64,000 bases of DNA from Asterias rubens (Eukaryota; Echinodermata; Asteroidea; Forcipulatida; Asteriidae). Below, piece after piece: positions 1 through 9,639 of this stretch; within the stretch, counting starts at the first letter, position 1, and each line of letters begins with the position of its first letter. A model generated the notes under the pieces. It was not told where the DNA came from and did no database searches. It was given only the letters and a program-made list of their open reading frames with translations. The DNA lies in assembly GCF_902459465.1 (NCBI RefSeq), contig NC_047076.1, positions 8,440,146 through 8,504,145 of the forward strand. The letters are read 5' to 3'. The translations under genes were made by a program, and so were the position numbers.

Positions 1-157
1 TTTCATAAAAGACTTCTAGCTAGAAGTCTTGTATTATTTTAGTGAGAACATACCTCTTTCTCAAAAACTACGTTACTTCAGAGGGAAGCGTTTTCCACAA
101 TGTTTTATACTATCAACAGCTCTTGTTTTGAGTAATTACCAAACATGTACCTTAACT
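1..157. mobile_element. TTAA-flanked palindromic MITE, cut by window edge
   Basis: Only the right part lies in the window. It ends in a stretch resembling the inverted terminus of the intact element at 62454-62807 (AATTACCAAAC.TGTACCTT), followed by TTAA at 158-161. The text about treble-A and 'cttcagagggaagcg' blocks matches internal sequence of that element. TTAA duplication is typical of piggyBac-type transposons. No coding capacity is visible. Confidence 0.6.
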
Positions 158-339
158 TTAAAGCAGAAAGTATCGCTTAACAAGTTTCGATTTAGAGCAA
201 AATGAGCAGGAAACCAGATGGTACATGAGAGATTGTATTTTGGCTGGTAACCTTATTCTGGTTACAAAACCAAACTTAATATTCTTTATCCCCAATGCAA
301 ATTTAACGTCTATTATATCGTTGCAGTACCCGCTGCAAA

Positions 340-512
340 ACAGAGGATTCGAACTGCCTCTAGCTACCGGGCAATCTCGGTAGTCTAGTTGGAAAGACAA
401 TGCTCTAGAATTGCAAGGGTCGGGGGTTGGAATCCCAGCCGAGCGATTTGCCTGTAAGATTTATTCACAGGACTCGGGAAAGTACTGAGTATACAGTGCT
501 AACGCACATCCT
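340..512 (+). mobile_element. tRNA-derived SINE
   Basis: The stretch contains a tRNA-like head with an A-box-like TAGTCTAGTTGG near 381 and a B-box-like GGGTTGGAATCCC near 424, followed by a non-tRNA body (GGACTCGGGAAAGTACTGAG near 470). The anticodon arm is degenerate, so it is not read as a working tRNA. The boundaries are approximate because no target duplication was found. Confidence 0.5.
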
Positions 513-637
513 AGTATGGGTAAAAAAGAAAACTAATATTGTTCTGTTTAGCAACATCTATTTTGCTCAGCTACTTTTTGTGCTTTTAAAAGCAAGCTCC
601 ACGAATTTGGGCCCTGAAAAGATCTTTATTTACTCAC

Positions 638-824
638 AATTGCCATTGAAGAACAGGAAACCAAGAGCCATGAACACTGGATGAAGGTTGAATTCTTTCC
701 CTGTCTTGTCCAGAGCGAATCCCCCACCGTATTTAGCAAACCAAGTTATGCTAAGTCCAACGACGGTCAGGCCAACTAACTCGGCAAGGAGTAGTAGAAC
801 AACCAGTGACATCGTGTATGGCAT
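638..824 (-). CDS. CYB561: Cytochrome b561 family protein, first coding exon (partial gene)
   Basis: Cytochrome b561 proteins are six-helix membrane proteins that carry two hemes and move electrons from ascorbate across vesicle or endosome membranes. This exon encodes 62 residues plus one base. Residues about 6-29 form a hydrophobic first helix (GLTVVGLSITWFAKY), followed by GGGFA and the family block FNLHPVFMALGF, whose His48 corresponds to a conserved heme-ligand histidine, then FFNGN. The exon ends at a GTGAGT donor (intron from 637 leftwards). A TTCCAG acceptor at 868-873 precedes it, so bases 867-825 would be 5' UTR. The ATG at 824 is chosen over an in-frame TTG at 830. The remaining exons lie beyond the left edge. 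CYBRD1 or CYB561A3 type cannot be excluded from this exon alone. Confidence 0.78.
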
Positions 825-1440
825 CGTCAAATTGGTATATCTGTTTCTTTTACTAACTGCTGGTTATCTGGAATATTAATAAGAAATCAATATTTTAAAA
901 ACAAAATAACTTGGCTGTATCTACAGTGGAAACACCAGACCCACTTTTTAAAGACAATGAAGAAATTTCAGTTTTAGAACCCCTGACTGAACCCCCGATC
1001 CACTTGGCATGCAAGAAGCCAGTCAGGGAATCGAACAGGGTCCACAGAGGTCCAGGGACGTGGAATACAGGGAATAAACCATTGAGCAAACCAGACCTGA
1101 CTGCCTAAAGAAATGAAAACGCGTTGCATTAAGGAACACTCTTTAATACTGTTTAAAGTCTAATTCAGCTAGAACTATTTTTAAATAATAAAATATGTCC
1201 CAAGTTTTTGCGAGATCTGATTTAAAAAAAGAACATGAAGGGCAGAACATTTTGTATGGAGTTGACGTTACGTTTTAACTGTAGTTCTAGTAAGAGTAGC
1301 CACCCGGAACGATACATAACAGCAGGTAGAAGATAGAACCATCGAGGACAGCGACACACAACCCAGTATATAGCACTAGCAGTAAACCACCAAAATCCAG
1401 GTCTGTCCTGCCTGTGTGTGTGACAGGTGGGAAAACTTAC

Positions 1441-1550
1441 ATTCGTTCACCTCCGCCGCGCGTACGACAACCACGATTCACAGGCACAAGTCGTACTCTC
1501 CCTTTCGCAGATTTGTGTCAGATATTGTTTTAAACCACGGACCTAGGAAG
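1441..1550 (-). other. Predicted noncoding first exon of the CYB561-like gene
   Basis: On the minus strand a CpG-rich stretch ends at 1441 and is followed immediately by a strong donor GTAAGTTTTC (from 1440). The acceptor at 868 would close a 573-bp GT-AG intron and join this exon to the CYB561 start-codon exon. Vertebrate CYB561 also has a 5' noncoding exon (family knowledge). The upstream limit and the transcription start are not visible, so the right end is a guess. RNA reads would settle it. Confidence 0.4.
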
Positions 1551-1713
1551 CAGACGATGACAATACAATAATGTTAAAGCGATCTAGCTCATGAGCTGAA
1601 TGGAGCTAGCTACGCTTCGCTTGAGCGAAGTGTGTTGCGTAAACGAAAACATTGAGTCACATGCCATTCAATCACGTGAGGGCAGCATGCACAGAGTGCA
1701 AGTGTTAATTTGG

Positions 1714-1807
1714 TAGTCTGGTTCCCAGACCCAAAAATCTCCGACTAGGCTCTGTCAAGATTTTTAACAAGAGACGTCAAGGAATCTTTGGTCAGGGAAC
1801 CAGACTA
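1714..1807. mobile_element. 94-bp MITE with 13-bp inverted ends and 9-bp target duplication
   Basis: The ends TAGTCTGGTTCCC (1714-1726) and GGGAACCAGACTA (1795-1807) are perfect inverted repeats. TTAATTTGG stands directly on both sides (1705-1713 and 1808-1816). A 9-bp duplication suggests a Mutator-like source. Nothing is encoded inside. Confidence 0.8.
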
Positions 1808-1816
1808 TTAATTTGG

Positions 1817-2289
1817 GTCATATTTTTTTTCCCCAGGAAAGAATGATGAGGCCCTTTACCTACTTTCGAAAGGGCCCGGCTAGCTAGAGAGTACGTGTGT
1901 TGTTAGTCTTGGCCCAAGACTATGGTGCTTGATCCTGGATAGTGTACTAGTGTGTTGTGAGCGTAGGAGCGTTGACCCCGCGACCCGTGTGAATGATAAC
2001 AAAGGAACTCGCGGGAAAACAAACCGCGGGAAAATTTGTTTCGCGCGGTTTTGTTCATGTACAACAACAGTACACTAACAGTACAGGCATTCACGCTCTA
2101 CAGGGCACTCGTTCAGAATAGATAACATGCCATTTCCCCATGAAATGATGCAAAGACATTTTACCTGAACCCCAGTCGTCTCTTACTAAACCATCAATGT
2201 ATGAAACATACACAGAACAGAGAAAAATTATTACAATTTTGGTGGTTCAAAATAACTATAAATTCTCTTGAATACCTGACTGAGTGTAA
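1817..2289. other. Intergenic, no gene seen
   Basis: The stretch is A/T-rich at both ends, with a short CpG-containing part around 1970-2050. I see no convincing exon, RNA gene or repeat. Confidence 0.5.
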
Positions 2290-2362
2290 GCCCGGTTAGC
2301 TCAGTCGGTAGAGCATGGGACTCTTAATCCCAGGGTCGTGGGTTCGAGCCCCACATTGGGCG
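2290..2362 (+). tRNA. tRNA-Lys(CTT)
   Basis: This 73-nt cloverleaf decodes AAG codons. The acceptor stem is GCCCGGT with ATTGGGC, using two G-U pairs; the loop CTCTTAA gives anticodon CTT. The A box (TTAGCTCAGTCGG) and the B box (GGTTCGAGCCC) are intact. A T7 run about ten bases past the 3' end serves as Pol III terminator. CCA is not encoded, as expected in an animal. It is the leftmost intact member of the cluster. Confidence 0.93.
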
Positions 2363-2474
2363 CACATATTTTTTTCTTAGTTTACTAATGTGTAAGTATT
2401 CTTAAATGAAAAACGGATCGATTTACAAGTGAAAGTTTGAGGAAACAGAGTTTTCTTCAATTTTTTCATTCTTC

Positions 2475-2541
2475 GCTCGGTAGAGCATCGGGCCGGGACT
2501 CTTAATCCTCTGGTCATGGATTCTAGCCCTACATTGGGCGA
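2475..2541 (+). pseudogene. tRNA-Lys fragment, 5' end missing
   Basis: The copy starts inside the D arm (GCTCGGTAGAGC), has four extra bases before the anticodon stem, and carries changes in the T arm (GGATTCTAGCCCT). It has no A box, so it should not be transcribed as a tRNA. The same truncated form recurs at 4745-4804, which shows that the whole block was copied. Confidence 0.8.
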
Positions 2542-2702
2542 ACATGTAATTTTTTGGCGAATTCGGAATTAACTTTACTTATTAAAAATAACCTGGATGT
2601 GAACCAGGTACATACATTTTGTTTCCTCAAGGCCTCATACTGAGACAAAACAGATTGGGGCACTAATTTCTTTTTTGAGGAGAGGGTCAATAAAATTTTG
2701 GA

Positions 2703-2775
2703 GCCAGGTCAGCTCAGTCGGTAGAGCATGGGACTCTTAATTTCAGGGTCATGGGTTCAAGCCCCACATTCGGCG
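2703..2775 (+). pseudogene. Decayed tRNA-Lys(CTT)-like copy
   Basis: It is full length (73 nt) with loop CTCTTAA. The acceptor stem has an A/C mismatch (GCCAGGT against ATTCGGC), two anticodon-stem pairs are reduced to G-U, and the B box reads GGTTCAAGCCC. It is most likely a pseudogene, although a weakly active gene is not ruled out. Confidence 0.65.
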
Positions 2776-2955
2776 CCATTTCTTGCAAATTCGAGAATGG
2801 GAATTCTTTTCTCTCCAAAGTATGTGTATGATGAACCACAAAACACAAGACGACAGGAAACTGAATTTTCTTATTTCCTCAAAGCCTCATCTGAGACAAA
2901 ACAGATTCTTGCTCACTCATTTTTGTTTTAAAGAGAGGGTCAATAATAGTATGTA

Positions 2956-3009
2956 GCCCGGTTAGCTCAGTCGGTAGAGCATGGGACACTTAATACCAGG
3001 GTTATGGCG
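2956..3009 (+). pseudogene. tRNA-Lys copy with deleted T arm
   Basis: The 5' half is intact (GCCCGGTTAGCTCAGTCGG), the anticodon loop is changed (GGGACACTTAATACC), and the sequence jumps from GGGTTATG to GCGC. The T arm with its B box is lost. Confidence 0.8.
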
Positions 3010-3110
3010 CACATTTTTTGCAAATTCGAGAATGGGAATTTGTTTCTCCAAATACGTGTATGATGAACCACAAAACACAAGACGACAGGAAACTGATTTT
3101 TTTTTATTAA

Positions 3111-3885
3111 AGTCACCTGGAAGTGATATTTTGTCAAAATAAGACTTTTGTCACTAAAATATGTGTTTCGATGAGTGGAATATGAATAAACAATTAACTA
3201 AAGTTTAAAGAAATTAGTTTCCATGTGAAAACAAATTTGAAAATAAGCCCGACCCGTGAGGGCGCTGTTCGTGACGTCAATCGAGGCGCGATGAATCGCA
3301 TGCAGTGCCAACACAAGATAGTGATGCTTGGCGCAAGCTAAAAACATGCCCTCAAAGTTGAAACAATACCTGATTTTGTTTACGTTAGGCAAATGCTCAT
3401 TTAGGTTCGCTACGTCTTGCAGTTACCTTCTTCGAATTCCCCACTAGCTGGAAAAATTGTTGGGATGGCGTCATGTTTTAGAAAAGAACTTTTCTCTTCA
3501 GGTCAAAATGTGTAGTGTATTCCGGGTTCTCGAAGCACGACGGCTCGAAGTGTTTGCTACACAGCGCTCGAAAAGACGTCGGACCGGACCACTTTGCAAA
3601 CTGACCCCATCTTTAGTTGTTTTGCTGCATCCAGCAGCAATACACCTAGTCGACATTGCCGGAAACATGCAAGAAAAACCTTTTTCGAAACGTACAACTC
3701 AAGACTAGGACTTGAATGTACTTGCACGTACGTGTGTTCGATGTTCGATCGAGGCAAAGTCTGCCTCGATTGACGTCAGAAAAGGGGTAGGCGGAGTCAC
3801 CCCCACACAACTTTTTTTTTGTTGAACATATAAACCGTTAAAAACAATTATTCAAACAATTATTTTAGTGTTCAGAAACATATAA
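3111..3885. other. Spacer without genes; carries the array's ATCGAGGCA hairpin
   Basis: Around 3749-3771 stands a short hairpin, ATCGAGGCA-AAGTC-TGCCTCGAT, followed by TGACGTCA and a GGGGTAGGCGGAGTCA motif. The same stretch recurs in every unit of the tRNA array (for example near 5709 and 6784). The rest holds open frames under 85 codons with no recognisable product. Confidence 0.5.
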
Positions 3886-4276
3886 TAATAATAATAATAT
3901 CGAAGTCTTATATAGCGCACGTATCTACCAAACAAGGTACTCAAAGCGCTGAGTATATACAAACTTTCAGAAAGATAGGTAATTGCAGTGATGAATTCTG
4001 AGACCCAATTATTTAGCACCTTACGGCGCATTAAGCAGCCACAACCAGGAACACCGGGGCGAACCCCTTCTCTTTTCGATAAGTGCACTGGGTTCTTTTA
4101 CATGCGTTACACAACACATGGGACCAACGGCTTTACGTCCCATCCGAAGGACGAAGCAATGGTTAAGTGTCTTGCTCAAGGACACAGTGTCACGGCTGGG
4201 GATTCGAACCCACACGCTGCTGATCAGAAACACCAGAGTTTGAATTCGGTGCTCTTAACCGCTCGGCCACGACACT
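3886..4276 (-). mobile_element. tRNA(Leu/Ser)-derived SINE
   Basis: Read on the minus strand, it begins with a type-II tRNA-like head: A box TGGCCGAGCGG, B box GGTTCGAATCCC, and ends that can pair (GTGTCGT with GTGACAC). The loop contains CAA, as in tRNA-Leu(CAA). A non-tRNA body follows, then the tail GCGCTATATAAGACTTCG and an (ATT)n run at 3886-3900. This layout is common to SINEs of marine invertebrates. The head could still be folded as a tRNA, but the anticodon arm is poor. Confidence 0.7.
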
Positions 4277-4347
4277 AATGTTTGAGGAAAAAATTACATT
4301 TCCAGGTGACTCTAAGTTGTTTTTTAATGGAGTGAACAAAAAGCATG

Positions 4348-4420
4348 CGCCCGATGTGGGGCTCGAACCCACGACCCTGGGATTAAGAGTCCCATGCTCT
4401 ACCGACTGAGCTAACCGGGC
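4348..4420 (-). tRNA. tRNA-Lys(CTT)
   Basis: This copy is 73 nt with intact boxes. It differs from the array consensus in the 3' acceptor strand (ATCGGGC), which turns one G-U pair into G-C and makes this the best-paired acceptor stem of the cluster. A T5 run follows about eight bases past the end on the minus strand. It appears functional. Confidence 0.9.
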
Positions 4421-4536
4421 AGTTCATGATGGCATGCCCTGGATGTGAACCAAGTACAGACAGCTACGTCTCTGCAATCCTCATACTAATAAATAAAGAT
4501 GGTGTTTTTTTTTAAGAGTCGGCAAATTGATAAGCA

Positions 4537-4611
4537 GCCCGGATAGCTCAGTCGGTAGAGCATGGGACTCTCTTAATCCCAGGGTCGTGGGTTCGAGCCT
4601 CACATTGGGCG
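4537..4611 (+). pseudogene. tRNA-Lys copy with a 9-nt anticodon loop
   Basis: The stems and both promoter boxes are good, but a TC dinucleotide is duplicated so that the loop reads CTCTCTTAA. A loop of nine is unlikely to work as a normal Lys decoder; it could in principle shift the reading frame. The T arm has one change (GAGCCTCAC). A T7 terminator run follows. A transcribed but abnormal tRNA is possible. Confidence 0.6.
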
Positions 4612-4744
4612 CACATATTTTTTTCGAAGACATGGGATTCAATTTTCTTAGTTTAATATCTGTAAGTATTCTTAAATGAAACAAGGATCAATTTAAAAGT
4701 GAAAATTTGAGGTAACAGAGTTCTCTTCAAATTTCTCATTCTTC

Positions 4745-4804
4745 GCTCGGTAGAGCATGGCACTGTTAATCCCATGGTCATGGGTTCTAGCCATACATTG
4801 GGCG
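4745..4804 (+). pseudogene. tRNA-Lys fragment, loop now CTGTTAA
   Basis: This is the 5'-truncated partner of the copy at 2475. The anticodon triplet has become GTT, but the acceptor and D arms are incomplete, so no anticodon switch is claimed. Confidence 0.8.
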
Positions 4805-4965
4805 AAAATTTAATTTTTTGGCAAATTTGGAATTAACTTTACTTTTTAAAAATACACTGGATGTGAACCAAGTACACCATTTTGTTTCCTCAAGGCCTCA
4901 TACTGAGACAAAACAGGTTCTTGCTCACTAATTTTTTTTTAAGAGAGGGTCAATAATTTTATGTA

Positions 4966-5039
4966 GCCGGTTAGCTCAGTCGGTAGAGCATGGGACACTT
5001 AATACACCAGGGTTATGGGTTCGAGCCCCACATTCGGCG
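4966..5039 (+). pseudogene. Decayed tRNA-Lys-like copy
   Basis: One C is missing from the acceptor stem (GCCGGTT), the anticodon arm is disordered (GGGACACTTAATACACCAG) and the 3' strand reads CATTCGGCG. It corresponds to the copies at 2703 and 2956. Confidence 0.75.
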
Positions 5040-5174
5040 CATATTTTTGGCAAATTCGAGAATGGGATTTTTTTCCCCGCCAAATTATGTGTACGATGAA
5101 CCACAAAACACAAGACGACATGAAACTGAATGTTCTTGTTAAGTTGCTTTTTAATGGAGTGAACAAGAAGGATG

Positions 5175-5247
5175 CGCCCAATGTGGGGCTCGAACCCACG
5201 ACCCTGGGATTAAGAGTGCCATGCTCTACCGACTGAGCTAACCGGGC
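5175..5247 (-). tRNA. tRNA-Lys(CTT), probably weakened
   Basis: It is 73 nt with intact A and B boxes. A C-C mismatch lies in the anticodon stem (GGCAC where the others have GGGAC). No T4 run occurs within about 25 bases downstream on the minus strand, unlike all other minus-strand copies. It marks the left edge of the homogeneous array. Confidence 0.6.
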
Positions 5248-5356
5248 AGTTGCTGATGGCAAACCGTGGATGTGAACCAAGTACAGACAGCTACGTCTCT
5301 GCAATCCTCAGATAAATAAAGATGTTTTATTTAAAGAGTCGGCACGTTGGTAAGCA

Positions 5357-5429
5357 GCCCGGTTAGCTCAGTCGGTAGAGCATGGGACTCTTAATCCCAG
5401 GGTCGTGGGTTCGAGCCCCACATTGGGCG
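5357..5429 (+). tRNA. tRNA-Lys(CTT)
   Basis: The sequence is the cluster consensus with all stems and boxes intact, followed by CACATATTTTTGC as terminator. Its 5' end lies 109 bp from the 5' end of the minus-strand copy at 5175; the two are transcribed away from each other. Confidence 0.93.
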
Positions 5430-5506
5430 CACATATTTTTGCAAATTCGAAAATAGAAACTTAATTTTTTTTTTCTCCAAATTATGTGTACTAGGCCTAT
5501 GTATTA

Positions 5507-5694
5507 TAGGAACACAGTGCCTTGGATCGGACGAGTTGGTCTATCAAAAATTGGACTCCCATAATGGCCGACCGTGTTAGTCGACGTAGTAAAAGGAAAA
5601 CTGTGCAATTTCGAGGCATGTTTGTGTTGAGCATTGTTTTCCACTTTTACAACATCTTTCTAATCATATGCATTTTATAACAAACGGTTACAAT
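5507..5694 (+). mobile_element. MITE arm captured inside the tRNA unit (five copies)
   Basis: The stretch matches one arm of the palindromic element seen at 19572-19789 and 61559-61809: GGAACACAGTGCCTTGGATCGG at the outer end, then GGCCGACCGTGTTAGT, and TATGCATTTTATAACAAACG. Further copies stand at about 6592-6770, 7649-7837, 8722-8910 and 9787-9974. The arm lacks the opposing half, so it can no longer fold back. Confidence 0.75.
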
Positions 5695-6050
5695 CGCGGT
5701 TCGATGTTCGATCGAGGCAAAGTCTGCCTCGATTGACGTCACAAAAGGGGGTAGGTGGAGTCATCCCCAAACAACTTTATATATTTTTTAAACATATAAA
5801 TCGTTACAAACAATTACTCAAAAAATTATTTTATTGTTCATAAACATAAATACTCCAATGCTTGAAGAAGAAAAAAATCTATTTCCTGGTGACTTTAAAG
5901 AAATTTCAAACTTATGTATATATATGTATCAAAGAATAACGAGTCGATTTACACAAAACGACAGTTCAAAGAAACTGACTCCTTCACAACAGGCCAAATG
6001 ATTAGTTGCTCCTATTTTTTGCAAAATGCAATTATTTTGTATTGATCGAT

Positions 6051-6068
6051 GGGGGGGGGGGGGGGGGG
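6051..6068 (+). repeat. G-run in the array spacer (18, 14, 15, 11, 11 Gs)
   Basis: Each spacer carries an uninterrupted G-run after GATCGAT: 18 Gs here, 14 at 7127, 15 at 8194, 11 at 9267 and 11 at 10333. These runs explain most of the length difference between units. They can form G-quadruplexes and are prone to assembly error. Confidence 0.9.
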
Positions 6069-6247
6069 CGACTATTAGTGTCTGAAAGGTTTAGAATTGT
6101 TTATCTTTTCGGAATTTAACCCCATAAAAAACCCAGTACTTGTTCCTTCCAGCTTCAGCTTTTTTTTAGAAAGAGATAACGCGTGAAGCAAAACAATGAA
6201 ATAAAATAAGTTCTATAATAAGAAGCCATATTTAACAAAAGAACATT

Positions 6248-6320
6248 CGCCCAATGTGGGGCTCGAACCCACGACCCTGGGATTAAGAGTCCCATGCTCT
6301 ACCGACTGAGCTAACCGGGC
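6248..6320 (-). tRNA. tRNA-Lys(CTT)
   Basis: Consensus copy. A T4 terminator (GTTCTTTTG) starts about nine bases past the 3' end on the minus strand. It is the first of five minus-strand copies that are identical over all 73 bases. Confidence 0.93.
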
Positions 6321-6430
6321 AGTTGCTGATGGCAAACCGTGGATGTGAACCAAGTACAGACAGCTACGTCTCTGCAATCCTCAGATAAATAAAGATGTTT
6401 TTTTTTAAAGAGCCGGCACGTTGGTAAGCA

Positions 6431-6503
6431 GCCCGGTTAGCTCTGTCGGTAGAGCATGGGACTCTTCATCCCAGGGTCGTGGGTTCGAGCCCCACATTGG
6501 GCG
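6431..6503 (+). tRNA. tRNA-Lys(CTT) variant with T14 and C37
   Basis: The D loop reads CTCTGTCGG, so the conserved A14, which pairs with U8, is T. The anticodon loop reads CTCTTCA, so the purine at 37 that normally carries t6A is C. Both changes are expected to harm folding or decoding. The A box is also altered, while the terminator T6 is good. It is identical to the copy at 8571. Confidence 0.65.
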
Positions 6504-7319
6504 CACATATTATTTTTTGCAAATTCGAAAATAGAAATTTAATTTTTTTTCTCCAAATTATGTGTACTAGGCCTATGTATTAAAGGAACACAGTGCCTTG
6601 GATCGGACGAGTTGGTCTATCAAAAATTGGACTCCCATAATGGCCGACCGTGTTAGTCGACGTAGTAAAAGGAAAACTGTGCAATTTCGAGGCATGTTTG
6701 TGTTGAGCATTGTTTTCCACTTTTACAACATCTTTCTAATCATATGCATTTTATAACAAACGGTTACAATCGCGGTTCGATGTTCGATCGAGGCAAAGTC
6801 TGCCTCGATTGACGTCACAAAAGGGGGTAGGTGGAGTCATCCCCAAACAACTTTATATATTTTTTAAACATATAAATCGTTACAAACAATTACTTAAAAA
6901 ATTATTTTATTGTTCATAAACATAAATACTCCAATGCTTGAAGAAGAAAAAAATCTATTTCCTGGTGACTTTAAAGAAATTTCAAACTTATGTATATGTA
7001 TGTATCAAAGAACAACGAGTCGATTTACACAAAACGACAGTTCAAAGAAACTGACTCCTTCACAACAGGCCAAATGATTAGTTGCTCCTATTTTTTGCAA
7101 AATGCAATTATTTTGTATTGATCGATGGGGGGGGGGGGGGCGACTATTAGTGTCTGAAAGGTTTAGAATTGTTTATCTTTTCGGAATTTAACCCCATAAA
7201 AACCCAGTACTTGTTCCTTCCAGCTTCAGCTTTTTTTTAGAAAGAGATAACGCGTGAAGCAAAACAATGAAATAAAATAAGTTCTATAATAAGAAGCCAT
7301 TAACAAAAGAAAGAACATT

Positions 7320-7392
7320 CGCCCAATGTGGGGCTCGAACCCACGACCCTGGGATTAAGAGTCCCATGCTCTACCGACTGAGCTAACCGGGC
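7320..7392 (-). tRNA. tRNA-Lys(CTT)
   Basis: Consensus copy. Its downstream flank on the minus strand (GTTCTTTCTTTTG) differs from that of 6248 by a four-base insertion and loss of ATTT, a marker that helps to sort the array units. Confidence 0.93.
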
Positions 7393-7501
7393 AGTTGCTG
7401 ATGGCAAACCGTGGATGTGAACCAAGTACAGACAGCTACGTCTCTGCAATCCTCAGATAAATAAAGATGTTTTTTTTAAAGAGCCGGCACGTTGGTAAGC
7501 A

Positions 7502-7574
7502 GCCCGGTTAGCTCAGTCGGTAGAGCATGGGACTCTTAATTCCAGGGTCGTGGGTTCGAGCCCCACATTGGGCG
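7502..7574 (+). tRNA. tRNA-Lys(CTT) with one wobble in the anticodon stem
   Basis: The only difference from consensus is CTCTTAATTCCAG, which replaces a G-C pair by G-U in the anticodon stem. A14 and A37 are intact, and a T5 terminator follows. It should be functional. Confidence 0.88.
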
Positions 7575-8387
7575 CACATATTTTTGCAAATTCGAAAATA
7601 GAAATTTAATTTTTTTTCTCCAAATTATGTGTACTAGGCCTATGTATTAAAGGAACACAGTGCCTTGGATCGGACGAGTTGGTCTATCAAAAATTGGACT
7701 CCCATAATGCTCGACCGTGTTAGTCGACGTAGTAAAAGGAAAACTGTGCAATTTCGAGGCATGTTTGTGTTGAGCATTGTTTTCCACTTTTACAACATCT
7801 TTCTAATCATATGCATTTTATAACAAACGGTTACAATCGCGGTTCGATGTTCGATCGAGGCAAAGTCTGCCTCGATTGACGTCACAAAAGGGGGTAGGTG
7901 GAGTCATCCCCAAACAACTTTATATATTTTTTAAACATATAAATCGTTACAAACAATTACTCAAAAAATTATTTTATTGTTCATAAACATAAATACTCCA
8001 ATGCTTGAAGAAGAAAAAAATCTATTTCCTGGTGACTTTAAAGAAATTTCAAACTTATGTATATATATGTATCAAAGAATAACGAGTCGATTTACACAAA
8101 ACGACAGTTCAAAGAAACTGACTCCTTCACAACAGGCCAAATGATTAGTTGCTCCTATTTTTTGCAAAATGCAATTATTTTGTATTGATCGATGGGGGGG
8201 GGGGGGGGCGACTATTAGTGTCTGAAAGGTTTAGAATTGTTTATCTTTTCGGAATTTAACCCCATAAAAAACCCAGTACTTGTTCCTTCCAGCTTCAGCT
8301 TTTTTTTAGAAAGAGATAACGCGTGAAGCAAAACAATGAAATAAAATAAGTTCTATAATAAGAAGCCATATTTAACAAAAGAACATT

Positions 8388-8460
8388 CGCCCAATGTGGG
8401 GCTCGAACCCACGACCCTGGGATTAAGAGTCCCATGCTCTACCGACTGAGCTAACCGGGC
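8388..8460 (-). tRNA. tRNA-Lys(CTT)
   Basis: Consensus copy with the same downstream flank as the copy at 6248 (ATATTTAACAAAAG on the plus strand), which places both in the same sub-type of unit. Confidence 0.93.
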
Positions 8461-8570
8461 AGTTGCTGATGGCAAACCGTGGATGTGAACCAAGTACAGA
8501 CAGCTACGTCTCTGCAATCCTCAGATAAATAAAGATGTTTTTTTTTAAAGAGTCGGCACGTTGGTAAGCA

Positions 8571-8643
8571 GCCCGGTTAGCTCTGTCGGTAGAGCATGGG
8601 ACTCTTCATCCCAGGGTCGTGGGTTCGAGCCCCACATTGGGCG
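8571..8643 (+). tRNA. tRNA-Lys(CTT) variant with T14 and C37
   Basis: It carries the same two unusual substitutions as the copy at 6431, two units away. The copy between them (7502) lacks both, so the pair was duplicated as part of a two-unit block. Confidence 0.65.
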
Positions 8644-9456
8644 CACATATTATTTTTTGCAAATTCGAAAATAGAAATTTAATTTTTTTTCTCCAAATTA
8701 TGTGTACTAGGCCTATGTATTAAAGGAACACAGTGCCTTGGATCGGACGAGTTGGTCTATCAAAAATTGGACTCCCATAATGGCCGACCGTGTTAGTCGA
8801 CGTAGTTAAAGGAAAACTGTGCAATTTCGAGGCATGTTTGTGTTGAGCATTGTTTTCCACTTTTACAACATCTTTCTAATCATATGCATTTTATAACAAA
8901 CGGTTACAATCGCGGTTCGATGTTCGATCGAGGCAAAGTCTGCCTCGATTGACGTCACAAAAGGGGGTAGGTGGAGTCATCCCCAAACAACTTTATATAT
9001 TTTTTAAACATATAAATCGTTACAAACAATTACTCAAAAAGTTATTTTATTGTTCATAAACATAAATACTCCAATGCTTGAAGAAGAAAAAAATCTATTT
9101 CCTGGTGACTTTAAAGAAATTTCAAACTTATGTATATGTATGTATCAAAGAATAACGAGTCGATTTACACAAAACGACAGTTCAAAGAAACTGACTCCTT
9201 CACAACAGGCCAAATGATTAGTTGCTCCTATTTTTTGCAAAATGCAATTATTTTGTATTGATCGATGGGGGGGGGGGCGACTATTAGTGTCTGAAAGGTT
9301 TAGAATTGTGTATCTTTTCGGAATTTAACCCCATAAAAACCCAGTACTTGTTCCTTCCAGCTTCAGCTTTTTTTTAGAAAGAGATAACGCGTGAAGCAAA
9401 ACAATGAAATAAAATAAGTTATATAATAAGAAGCCATTAACAAAAGAAAGAACATT

Positions 9457-9529
9457 CGCCCAATGTGGGGCTCGAACCCACGACCCTGGGATTAAGAGTC
9501 CCATGCTCTACCGACTGAGCTAACCGGGC
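9457..9529 (-). tRNA. tRNA-Lys(CTT)
   Basis: Consensus copy with the flank type of 7320 (ATTAACAAAAGAAAGAAC upstream on the plus strand). Confidence 0.93.
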
Positions 9530-9639
9530 AGTTGCTGATGGCAAACCGTGGATGTGAACCAAGTACAGACAGCTACGTCTCTGCAATCCTCAGATAAATA
9601 AAGATGTTTTTTTTTAAAGAGCCGGCACGTTGGTAAGCA

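Larger units (their letters stand above)
2290..3110 (+). repeat. Block duplicated at 4537-5120 (tRNA, truncated tRNA, decayed tRNA)
   Basis: Both blocks share the same order: a full tRNA-Lys, a 5'-truncated copy about 110 bp downstream, a spacer with CCTCAAGGCCTCATACTGAG, and a decayed copy ending in CATTCGGCGC. The spacers remain clearly alignable but carry many differences, so this duplication is older than the array at 5.2-10.8 kb. Confidence 0.75.

Noticed and set aside
911-1108. Frames on both strands next to the CYB561 exon, considered as further exons
   Set aside because: They fall in the predicted leader intron, match no part of cytochrome b561 that I know, and lack suitable splice borders.
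4190-4276. tRNA-Leu(CAA) gene on the minus strand
   Set aside because: The anticodon stem is poor and a SINE body with an (ATT)n tail follows directly, so it was called a SINE head. It might have supplied the retrotransposon primer, but that cannot be supported.
4745-4804. Anticodon switch from Lys to Asn (GTT)
   Set aside because: The copy lacks its 5' acceptor and D-arm part, so it is a fragment and not a reassigned tRNA.
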